Below are positions 10,272-19,718 of a DNA stretch of 64,000 bases, piece after piece; within the stretch, counting starts at the first letter, position 1, and the number at the start of each line of letters is the position of its first letter. Made by a program: the position numbers and the translations under genes. Origin of the DNA: Dendrolimus kikuchii (Eukaryota > Arthropoda > Insecta > Lepidoptera > Lasiocampidae); assembly GCA_019925095.2 (NCBI GenBank), contig CM034406.1, positions 8,683,388 to 8,747,387 on the forward strand, read 5' to 3'. The notes beneath the pieces are model-generated. The model was not told the DNA's origin and made no database searches. It saw only the letters and a list, made by a program, of their open reading frames with translations.

Positions 10272-11148
10272 GGGCCGCTTCATCCGCCCGATCATGACAT
10301 ACGCGAGTGTGGTATTCGGCCATGCCAAGCATGCCCTTTTAGATAAATTGCAAATCGTGCAGAACAAATTCACGCGCAAAGCCGTCGGTGCTCCCCTCTA
10401 TATGCGTAACGTCGACCTCCACCGCGATCTGGAGCTTCCCTCCATCAAAAACTACATTACGTCGCTCTCGCGTAAGTATTTCGATCTCGCGCCGCACCAT
10501 CGAAATCCGCTCATCGTGTCCGCGTCCGATTATAAGCCTCGGCGAAAGGCTCTCGTGCGACGACCGCGTAACGTCCTCACGGACAGGGTCGACGTCATCA
10601 CAAAACGGCTGGCCCGGATCAGCCCGCCCGCGGTTAGGACGGCAGGCTGGCAGGCACGAACAGACAGACACAGACGGCGGCGTCTCAGGCGCCGCCAATC
10701 AAGATCTCTCCACGTCCCTGCGAGGGACGCTAGGAGACATAGCCCCCCCACAGGATAGACTAGGCGTGTTGCTGGGAAGTTTCTTTCGCCGTTTCTTCTC
10801 TCCCAGCCATAACACGTTGCGAAACGGCAGTAAGATAGCGTAGGCCGCCGCAAACCACCGATCCCGGCCCGCCGGAATCCTTCCCCTCGGGCTTTATATT
10901 ACCCGTCGCCCGTTCTCAATTAGTGCTTTGTGTCGCCCTATGGTGGGCATCATTAAATTCATCCCCCTCTCATGGCAACAGTTCAGCCGAGGTAAAACTC
11001 CTTAGGGAGCTCCCTCGAGCAAGGTACCCCCCCCCCCCCCCCCCGGGCTAGAGCGCTTTCGCTTCGCGAAGGCACTTGCCCCAAAAACCCCGTTAAAGTT
11101 GTAAGGTCTTCGGACCAACAACATAAGTCAAGTCCAATAAAAAAAAAA
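10272..11148 (+). mobile_element. jockey-like LINE 3' end, 5'-truncated
   Basis: From the start, a frame reading 'RFIRPIMTYASVVFGHA', 'LQIVQNKFTRKAVGAP' and 'NVDLHRDLELPSI' is the C-terminal part of a jockey-clade reverse transcriptase ORF (10294-10758). A GC-rich 3' UTR follows, with an 18-nt C run (11027-11044), a hairpin at 11050-11076 and a terminal A run ending at 11148. The 5' boundary abuts the copia LTR without a detectable duplication. The same 3' UTR end appears reversed at 38018-38131. Confidence 0.8.
10294..10758 (+). pseudogene. LINE reverse transcriptase C-terminal fragment
   Basis: This is the C-terminal tail of a jockey-type ORF2, after the catalytic domain: 'TYASVVFGHAKHALLDKLQI', 'NKFTRKAVGAPLYMRN', then an Arg-rich end. 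No catalytic residues are present, so it is inert. Confidence 0.7.
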
Positions 11149-12513
11149 GGGCCGCTTGCATGACGTTATTTAAATTGATTTAAGAAACACTAAACGCATT
11201 TTACACCCTTAAATACGATTAGCGTCTTGCACAACGCAAAATTTACCGGTAAATACGTTTAAAGAACTGTCAAAGTTAATTATCCAAAAATGGGTATTTA
11301 ACTGCCTTAAACGCGTTTAAGGACAAAAAAAAATTGAGTAAACTCTTTTCATAAATTAATATTTACTATTTTTTATGAAATTCTCACTTATTAAAAAGAC
11401 AATTACAGATTGTCACTCGTATATTATTTGCTTTAATTATTTTTCTCAATTCTAAATACCCATTATTCGTACAAACTTTAACATGGTAGCAGAGTAATAA
11501 AGTTAAGGATTTGGATGCGGTAAAGATATTTTAACTTGGAAAGAATAAATACAATATTCTAGTATTGTACTCGGCCTGACGTCCACCAAGGATAAGACGA
11601 TCGCAGAGGCTTCCAAGGTACAAATAATGCACCTAGATGGTAAAAACTATAAGCATTGGTGGTATCGTATTGAGACAGTGTGTAGGGCAATACACGGCGC
11701 TGAAGAAATTTTGCAAGGAAAACTTCAAAAGCTCGACGAGCCTGTAGCATCTGACGATGCAGAAGTTAAAGCAAAATATGTAATAAATTTACAATTTATA
11801 AAAATTGACTGTGTCGTTTTAACTCTGATGACGGATGAGATTCTAGAACAAGTTATACGATATAAAAGCGCTAAAGAAGTATGTGATGAGCTAGAACGCC
11901 TATATAATGGAAGCAGCGAAGACAAACCTGTGATCTTTATCTAAAATTCCTTTGATTATAAAAAGGACCCTGAACAAGAGATGGGAAAGCATAATTATAT
12001 CTGTATTAAAGAACATTTCAACAACTGTTTTCATAAATTAATATTTATTATTCTTTATGAAATTGTAAGTTATTAAAAAGTCAATTACATATTGTCACTC
12101 GTATATTATTTGGTTTAATTATTTATCTCAATGCTAAATACCCATAAAATCGAAAATAAAACAACACAGCAAAAAATCATTCTTCAGGTTGCCTCCAAAA
12201 ATTCCGAAGTAAACCTAACCAAACGAACGAAATTTCAAATGTCAAGTTCACATTGGCCAACTAAAATCCCTTTTTACGCAAGAAATAACTAACATCAAAG
12301 CTAAATTTCGTGTGTTTGTTCGAAAATATGGATCGCCGCGTGAAACGGAACACATCTGGCTGTTTTACCGACGGCATAAATACATTTAACTAAATAACAT
12401 GGGAGACCGCCTTATGCAAGTGATCTTAAATACGTTTTGTGTAAAACGTATTTAGGCAGTTTAATATGATTAACTAAATTTGATTTAAAGACGATCGTTG
12501 TGCAAGCGGGCCT
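11148..12513 (+). mobile_element. Composite TIR element copy 2, complete
   Basis: Both ends are present: left AGGGCCGCTTGCATGACG, right TTGTGCAAGCGGGCCT (reverse complement AGGCCCGCTTGCACAA). Subterminal TTGCA/TGCAA motifs recur near both ends. The interior carries the same LTR-like unit, TGGTAGCAGAG motif, gag fragment and second LTR-like unit as copy 1. It is inserted in the poly-A end of the jockey-like LINE; the flanks are AAA on both sides, consistent with but not proof of a 3-bp duplication. No transposase is encoded. Confidence 0.75.
11588..11944 (+). pseudogene. copia-type gag fragment, second copy
   Basis: It is a near-duplicate of 5463-5822: 'LDGKNYKHWWYRIE' at 11630 onward and the same stop. 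The initiating ATG of copy 1 is AAG here, so the first in-frame Met is at 11627. Confidence 0.75.
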
Positions 12514-12822
12514 AAATCTAAAATCTATAGTGATGTGGCCAAGTTAGTCTTTTTCCATCAAAAACAATTTAATCTTCGATTTATATTCAGTCCACCCTTA
12601 ACGGTAAGTCAAACTGTGTTTTGTCCTTTTCAGAGCATTTAACTACAAGCTTCTTTTTCAACTATTTTTTTAATGTTTAATTTTAGCTACCTACCCAGTT
12701 AAGAAAATAACTTTTAAATCTCTCAACTATTCAGTCAGAAGATTGCTCCTGTCTAACGAAAATATTTTAGAATTTAGATAATACTTAACAAAGGTAGGTT
12801 CGTTGAATCTGTAATTATACAT
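12514..12822. other. Non-coding stretch
   Basis: AT-rich; nothing recognised. Confidence 0.4.
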
Positions 12823-12834
12823 AGAGATCATGTA

Positions 12835-12886
12835 CATACATACATACATAACTTCACGCCAGTTCCCTTGCGGGGTAGGCACCAAC
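12835..12886 (-). mobile_element. 52-bp LINE 3' end with 12-bp target-site duplication
   Basis: This is the reverse-oriented copy of the LINE end: it starts with CATA repeats and holds 'agttcccttgcggggtaggc'. It is flanked by perfect AGAGATCATGTA at 12823-12834 and 12887-12898. Confidence 0.9.
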
Positions 12887-13005
12887 AGAGATCATGTAGA
12901 AAGTGGTAATAATGAATTATTTAAACAGTAGAACAGTACATAAATAACTCTAATAAGTAAGATCGTTACTTAATATTGGAAAGGTGACGCAACACTTGAA
13001 ACTCT

Positions 13006-13575
13006 TTTTCTTGATGCGCAGGGGGAATACATTTCGTTCCATACTGAGTCCCTCTCGACTGTGGGGTTGGGACCGGACCACGGCGATAAGCGCCGCGCAG
13101 CGTGTGCGAAGATTCTGGGCGGAACCAACTACTCTGCTAAACCTGAACCTGCGTCCCATACCCGACGCTTGTGTGGAAGAACATGAGATGACGAGTGAAC
13201 CATTGTTCAACCGCGCAACAAGCTTAGGTCACCCCGGGATGCAGTGACTTACTTTACTAACAGTGGCTGGATCCGTCGCATCACCCACAATGCGCGGACC
13301 CCTGCGATGGAATCATGGGAGGAGATTTTGCGCATACCCGTGTCTCCGGAGGCCAGTCTGACGACGGCGTCCGAAGAGCGCGTGCGCAGCTCTCTCCCTT
13401 ACTCTCTCAGCGGCTTCCTTGCGGGACATTACTGCCTTGCAAAAGGAAGAAACCGCTGACCAGTGATCATCGCTGTGGAGCATAGCCTCAACCAGTCCCC
13501 GCAGCGAATCGATCAGCCCTACAATGGCCTCGAGCTCGAACCTCTGAGGTTGCCATGCAGCGCATTCGACCAGCG
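13006..13575 (-). mobile_element. R1-like LINE 3' fragment with 15-bp target-site duplication
   Basis: The minus frame (13313-13597) carries 'CAAWQPQRFELEAIVG', 'VSSFCKAVMSRKEAAERVRE' and 'RRRQTGLRRHGYAQNLLP', the zinc-knuckle-side C terminus of R1-clade ORF2. The rest is 3' UTR. Perfect AACACTTGAAACTCT repeats flank it at 12991-13005 and 13576-13590. Confidence 0.85.
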
Positions 13576-13590
13576 AACACTTGAAACTCT

Positions 13591-14276
<686 letters not shown>

Positions 14277-14896
14277 TTATGACTGTTGCCTGGGTGGTCC
14301 CTGTTGAGGTGGGGCTGGGGGCGCCGGGGGTGCGGGCGCGTCCGGTGGCTGCAGGGTGCGCGTGCGCCGCCGCGTGTAGTGCTGCCACAACAATATAGCC
14401 TGGTCGTCCATAAATTTGCATACCTAAAATTAGTATTATTTTTTAATTTTTATTACTTGAAGTGGACAACAACACAGACGACACACCTGATGAAAATTTG
14501 TTACCTTCACATATGGATGTTGCAACGGCAGAAAAGAGGAAACACTAAGGACATGTTGCCGGCCTTTAGGATGACATAGAGGTGATGAGGTAGGGAGGAT
14601 GGGTTAGAGCGCATGATGGATAGGATGCAGATGCAATAGTGGGGGGTGGAATAAAGGGGAGGGTAAAGTGGGCCAGCAAAACTCTCACTCATTCATATTA
14701 TTATTATTATTTATTTATTTATTTCAGCAGACAAACACACATATTGTATATCCCCAAATTATGCTAGTTATGCTTGTGTTACGGGTAAAATACACCGGAC
14801 TACTCTGGGGCCGACACCCAGAGACCATAGTGAGTAACAGAGAAAATATGTTTTCGAAATTTACTATACCAGGAATCAAACCCAATTAATATATAT

Positions 14897-14936
<40 letters not shown>

Positions 14937-17204
14937 ATGAAACACAATTAGTAAAAAGGCTAAGCATTTCACACTAATATTTGATAATAGTGTGGTATAA
15001 TACCAATAAAGCTGTGCAGCAAGCTGTAAACAATATAATAATTCCAGCATCACTCTACCATATCTAATTTCAGATATTGACCTCTAAATAACAAAAATTG
15101 AAGTTAGTGTTTGTTGCTTCTTCAATGTTCATAGAAGTAAAGTAATCAATTACCATGAAATTCAATATATTTTTGTAGAAATTTTTGGAGTGATTTGTTA
15201 TAAACCAAATACAATGATGATATAATTCAATGATCTATGTATTAAGCATGAGTCCGCTATAGCAAATCGTAACTGAAAACAGTTGACATGTCTCAAACGT
15301 ACCATATCGGTATTGATACAGCTAGAAACAGCTATCAGTTATCTAATATCTAGGTACAAACAACTGACGATGACGCGACGTTGCCAGCCAACTGACAATA
15401 ACAGAAATAATCACAACAGCTCGTTAGATTCAGTGATTCCGTTTTCGCTATGTTGGTAACCGATTGAACGATAATAACCAAAATAATTATGCCTTCTCTC
15501 TCTTTCTAAATGTTTCCTAACTTGCAAAACAAAGAAGACGCGAGTTAATTAATCACCATTATCCAGCAACACCCAATATCAACTACAAACGAAAACTATG
15601 AGCGTATTAGTTGAAAACCTGCTTTGATACCGATATTCGGCAACAGTTATCAATACCGATATTGAAACCAAATATCGGCTAGATACGCATTGCCAAAAAT
15701 TGTTGATAACGCCCATGTCTACTGTGTAAGTGTACACTGTGAGAATAATATTGACTCAAACATACTGTATCTTATTCTATAATAAGAACCTAATGGCCAA
15801 CTGAAATATTGGGACCTTACATACTACCTGCCCATTTCTATAACTATTTAGTTTAAAAACATTACAAACTAACCTGTGCCGAAACACATTCTCTCCTGAA
15901 TGCCTCATGTTGTAGTAATTCTAGAAAGTGAAGACACATTGGGTACTTAAGATAACGGGCATAGTCTGGGCTGCACCAATATTGAAGATATTTCAAATAA
16001 TTTATGAATGTTTGTTCCTTTAGGTAACCTCGTTGAGCAAGAACTGAAATCCGATAAAATTTTAACAAAATAATAAACAATTTTTTTACATAGCAAAAAG
16101 CTATAGAAGACCAATTTTATATATAAGACTTTTTTATTTCACTTACACATATTGTGTAGATGTATAGAAGGAAGTAAAGTTAAGATAATATTGTCGTCGT
16201 CGTCAGCCATTTGCAGTCCACTGCTGGACGTAGGCCTCCCCAAGACGGCGCCACTCATCCCTGTCCTCCGATTTCCTCAGCCAGCGCCTACCGGCGACCT
16301 TGCATAGGTCGTCGGCCCATCGGGCTGGAGGGCGTCCGACACTACGTTTACCGAGACGCGGTCTCCACTCCAGGACTCATTTGCTCCATCGGCCATCGGT
16401 CCTGCGGCAGATGTGACCGGCCCACTGCCACTTCAACTTGCTAATTTTGCGAGCTATGTTGGTTACCTTGGTTCTCTTATGGATATCCTCATTTCTAATT
16501 TTATCCATAAGAGAAACACCCAGCATAGCTCGCTCCATAGCCCGTTGAGCGACTTGGAACTTGTGGACCAATCCTGCCATAAGTGTCCATGTCTCGGCCC
16601 CGTAGGTCAGGACGGGGAGGACGCACTGCTCGAAGACTTTTGTCTTCAAGCATTGCGGAATAGATAATATCAATAATTATATATTATTATAAGAATGAAT
16701 GGTAAGTAAAATAGCTCTGCATCAATTCGCTCCGCCTTAGCTCTCTAACCTATAGTATAAAACCATAACAACCCTGTAACTTCATGTTTTAAACAAAATC
16801 CATGAATGGGACAAGCCACTATATAAATGCTTAAACATCTTAATATTTTAACCAACATAGTAAAACATCGCCCAACGAGTTCCACTCTGAAATCCTTATT
16901 ATTTATAAACTCAGGTGAAGAGAAAATAGGCCTAATATAAAATAAGTCTATTAATCTACAGGTTACGGGTAATGCTAGAAGGTCAAGTAAACTTAAGTTT
17001 ATCTTGATGGTCTTGATGTATACTCACAATGAATGTAATTAGGGTTGGCTAAGCACTGAACGAATTCAAGTTCCACTTGAAATCTTATCCTATTTTGCTC
17101 TTCCGTCTCCGGCATAACTGAAACAGAAAATATTACATAGCAAAGTATATCACCTCATCAAAGTAAAAGAAACAAAACTATCATTTACCTTTTGCAGCCA
17201 TCAT
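14277..17204 (-). CDS. MED31: Mediator complex subunit 31
   Basis: This is the SOH1-family subunit of the Mediator middle module, which bridges transcription factors and RNA polymerase II in the nucleus. Coding exons on the minus strand: 17204-17189, 17117-17028, 16043-15874 and 14423-14277. All junctions are GT-AG and the phases join to 140 residues. The protein starts MMAAK, then has the family core: 'RIRFQVELEFVQCLANPNY', 'FLAQRGYLKEQTFINYLKYL', 'YARYLKYPMCLHFLELLQHE' and 'LLWQHYTRRR'. Human MED31 is 131 residues with the same blocks. The C terminus is Pro/Gln-rich and poorly conserved. The last intron (14424-15873) holds repeat families B and D, and the second-last (16044-17027) holds an RTE-like LINE. 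Snap29 diverges 743 bp upstream. Confidence 0.95.
14475..14720 (+). repeat. Repeat family B-like copy in MED31 intron
   Basis: 'acacacctgatgaaaatttg', then 'catatggatgttgcaac' and 'gttgccggcctttagga', follow the layout of family B. Divergent. Confidence 0.35.
15243..15728. repeat. Repeat family D, copy in MED31 intron
   Basis: This block is homologous in reverse orientation to 39062-39622. Shared landmarks include 'catgagtccgctatag', 'gataataaccaaaataatta', 'ttagttgaaaacctgctttg' and 'aaaccaaatatcggctaga'. It carries several copies of an 'atatcggtat'-type motif in both orientations. No ORF; class unknown. Confidence 0.75.
16192..16661 (-). mobile_element. RTE-like LINE 3' fragment in MED31 intron
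   Basis: The minus frame reads 'VFEQCVLPVLTYGAETWTL', 'AQRAMERAMLGVSL', 'WQWAGHICRRTDGRWSK', and then, in another frame, 'VGRPPARWADDL' and 'EWRRLGEAYVQQW', the C terminus of RTE-type endonuclease-reverse transcriptases in Lepidoptera. It ends in a GAC microsatellite tail (GTCGTC at 16193). AGATAATAT flanks it at 16183-16191 and 16662-16670. It is 5'-truncated and lacks the catalytic RT domain. Confidence 0.8.
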
Positions 17205-17446
17205 CTTGGAGGTTATTAGGTTGTTGACACAAACTAGTTGAAGATTAATTAACTTCGTAGTTGTTGATTCTCCTATGATTTCTAGTACTCTGTGATATAT
17301 TCCTATACTCGCAATAATAATTAATTAAATAAAATTAATATTACACTAACGACGAGGTCATGGCCACAAACTACTATGGAGTATGGACACAAACTACTAT
17401 GGATACGACGTATGTCTTGGCGACATTGCTATTTTACTATTTTCAC

Positions 17447-17496
17447 CAAGAAGCTTACACAAGCTTCTTGATTTTTACCAAGAAGCTTGCTTCTTG
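17447..17496. repeat. Two adjacent hairpins
   Basis: CAAGAAGCTT (17447-17456) and AAGCTTCTTG (17461-17470) pair perfectly around ACAC. CAAGAAGC (17479-17486) and GCTTCTTG (17489-17496) pair around TT. The two share the same arm sequence. Confidence 0.85.
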
Positions 17497-17517
17497 ATTT
17501 TAGTTCATTAATCTGAC

Positions 17518-17762
17518 CGCGCGTTCCACCAGTAGCTCACAACGTTCAAAATGCTCCATTTCCGCGGTCGTTGTGGTCGTGGCAAAACCTCAGTAATGAC
17601 GTCATAATTTTCGATCACACAACGACCCATGTCAAAAGGTGGGTCGAATAACCGTTCTAGTTGGGTTTACGATTGTAACGCCGTCAAGCAAGTAGAACGG
17701 GAAAATCGCGGCGTGAACGTGGTCGTTGTGAGTCTTCGCTGGAACGTAACCTGAGTCACACA
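17518..17762 (-). repeat. Repeat family E (MITE-like) with CRE palindrome
   Basis: The reverse complement matches 45050-45238 in an eIF3c intron: 'ttgacatgggtcgttgtg', 'gccacgacca', 'ggagcatttt' and 'tggaacg' occur in the same order. The ends of this copy are partly inverted repeats (around 'gttccaccagtagctcacaa' and 'gtgagtcttcgctggaac'). TGACGTCA at 17597 is not perfectly kept in the other copy. Confidence 0.65.
17597..17604. promoter_or_regulatory. CRE-like palindrome TGACGTCA
   Basis: It is an exact cAMP-response-element consensus, which binds CREB/ATF-type bZIP dimers. It lies 344 bp upstream of the Snap29 ATG and 393 bp upstream of the MED31 ATG. Function is not shown. Confidence 0.5.
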
Positions 17763-17947
17763 CCCCACTGACTCATAGCTTACTGTCACTGTCATTGACA
17801 GTTGATCATCAGAGGTTGAAAACTTGTGAAACGTATCAATTTACATATTTCACGTTTTGTTTAACATTGTACTTTGTAGTTTTTTCTTTGTTCTCTTGTG
17901 AAGTTTCTCTTTTTAGGTAATAACCATAACAATCAATTGCATAGAAA

Positions 17948-18763
17948 ATGTCTTCCCATAAATACATCGTCGATCCCAATAATTTGTTCGAGGATGAAGA
18001 CGTAGACGACGATACATTTGTAAATAGTTTCAGATCTAGAAACCCAAGGAACGTTCCTCAGCAACCTCAGGTGTCAAAACCATATGGAGGTCACATAGCA
18101 GATTTGGAACAACAGCGCCAAGCAATGTTGGATAGACAACGAGAAATAGTACAACGAACATACGACTCATCAATAAGAAGTATAGGGCTATTGCGTGATT
18201 CCGAAAACATTGGCATTGCCACGGCGGAAGAGCTTGCTCATCAGCGAGATCAACTCGAGAACACCAATAAAAGGCTAGACGAAATTAATACCAATCTACA
18301 TTATAGCCAGAAGCATTTGAATGGAATAAAATCAGTCTTTTATGGACTAAAAAACTACATTTCAGGTAAGTCGGAACAAACTCCTCCCAAAAGTCAAGCA
18401 TCTCCTAATATACGCACTGCGGGGCCTAGTACAAGCCAGTTAAATAGTAAATTGGATGAATTTGCAAAACCTGCAGAATATGATGATAATTTCCATTCAC
18501 ATCCCTCCTCACGTTTGAGGGGTTTGGATCAGCAGGATGTGGCTGGGCCCGTGACAGACAGCCAGCGGGTTAATGAGATGGTTGATGCTAACTTGGAGGA
18601 AATGTTAAATGCAATAACAAGGCTTAAAGGCTTGGGAACTGCTCTTGGTGAAGAAATAGATCAGCAGAATGAACTAATAGACACAATACAAGATAAGGTT
18701 GAGGGGGCAGACATTAAGATTGGAAAACAAAACAAGCAAATGAACAAGCTACTTGGAAAATAA
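17948..18763 (+). CDS. Snap29: Synaptosomal-associated protein 29 (SNARE)
   Basis: This cytosolic/peripheral Qbc-SNARE acts in membrane fusion, including autophagosome-lysosome and endocytic fusion. The 271-residue protein is encoded in one exon. It has an acidic N terminus ('DPNNLFEDEDVDDDTF'), a first SNARE coiled coil at about 50-135 (zero-layer Gln 99 in 'LAHQRDQLENT'), a polar linker (140-205) and a second SNARE motif at about 205-268 (zero-layer Gln 240 in 'EEIDQQNELIDTI'). There is no palmitoylated Cys cluster, which separates SNAP29 from SNAP25. The length fits the family (human 258). The start is the first ATG of the frame. AATAAA follows at 18789-18794, 26 nt after the stop. MED31 diverges upstream. 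Confidence 0.95.
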   Translation: MSSHKYIVDPNNLFEDEDVDDDTFVNSFRSRNPRNVPQQPQVSKPYGGHIADLEQQRQAMLDRQREIVQRTYDSSIRSIGLLRDSENIGIATAEELAHQRDQLENTNKRLDEINTNLHYSQKHLNGIKSVFYGLKNYISGKSEQTPPKSQASPNIRTAGPSTSQLNSKLDEFAKPAEYDDNFHSHPSSRLRGLDQQDVAGPVTDSQRVNEMVDANLEEMLNAITRLKGLGTALGEEIDQQNELIDTIQDKVEGADIKIGKQNKQMNKLLGK

Positions 18764-19272
18764 TACACATGTTATTCCTCCTGTTGAAAATAAATGGAGC
18801 TTGATTGTTTGTTACATATAATTGATAAGATAATGTCAATTTTAATATTGATTTATGTTAAAGGTCTAATGTGAAATTATTTTAATTGGTTACCAACTTT
18901 CAATGATATAACACATTTAAGCATGTACTAGTAATTCTCAGTAAGTTTAGTAGATAGATATACTAAAATAATTGTCCATTTTATTAAAAAAAATGCATGT
19001 ACTAAATATGTATCATAAATTAATTATTGTAGGTAAGCTAGTGTTGTAAATAATTGAAACTGATTTTAAATCACAGCATGTATCTGCAAGGAAAAAAGTA
19101 TAAAAATAACAGGAAAACTAAATTTTAAATGTGTTGACCTTCATGTTATAGATAAAAAGTTCATATGCCTACATTTTGTATTTGCAATATTATTAGTCAT
19201 GTAAAATATAGATATTTGAGGTAATCATTTTATTTAATATGTGTAAATTGTTGAGATTAGATCCAATCATTA
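18764..19272. other. Snap29 3' flank
   Basis: A poly-A signal is at 18789-18794; beyond it is AT-rich sequence with nothing recognised. Confidence 0.5.
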
Positions 19273-19545
19273 AGGGCCTTACTTATAATCGTTTCTTAAA
19301 TTTAAAGAAACTGATTAGTGAAAATCTTACCCATAAACTCCTCATTAGTCGAATATTTTGGGTAAAGCCTGTTACTCATTCAAATCTCGTTTATCTGTGC
19401 TCCTCTTAGGTAAATAACAAGTAATACATGTTTACAAGTGAAACAAAATATATTCCTTGATTAGGGTTTGATTCTGATTCCCTTACTTAAGAGATGGCTA
19501 ATAGTTTCTTAATGAGATTTTTATAAGTAACGCCATAAGGGTATT
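19273..19545. repeat. MITE-like inverted-repeat element
   Basis: The left end 'gggccttacttataatcg' is echoed inverted at the right end near 19520-19540 ('tttttataagtaacgcc'). The interior is AT-rich and non-coding. Superfamily not assigned. Confidence 0.45.
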
Positions 19546-19718
19546 ATTGTTAAGTTCCTTATTAACAAGTCAATGCTTTTGGGGTATGTTTCCAACAAAA
19601 CAAGAAAGCTTATTACTCTTTATGGAAATACCTTGCTATCAGGGTTATTTTTTCTAATCATATTACAATGCTATTGCTGTTTCCATTGTTAGTCAGAAAC
19701 ACTGAAACACACCCTTAT

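Larger units (their letters stand above)
17205..17947. promoter_or_regulatory. Divergent MED31/Snap29 intergenic region
   Basis: This 743-bp gap separates two oppositely transcribed start codons and must contain both promoters. It holds twin hairpins (17447-17496), a repeat-derived block (17518-17762) and a perfect TGACGTCA at 17597-17604. No TATA box is obvious at a fixed spacing. That the two genes share control is inference. Confidence 0.6.

Noticed and set aside
10271..10281. 'agggccgctt' at the start of the jockey-like fragment, read as another composite terminus
   Set aside because: The following bases encode LINE RT, not the composite's subterminal sequence; the match is short and probably coincidental or a microhomology join.
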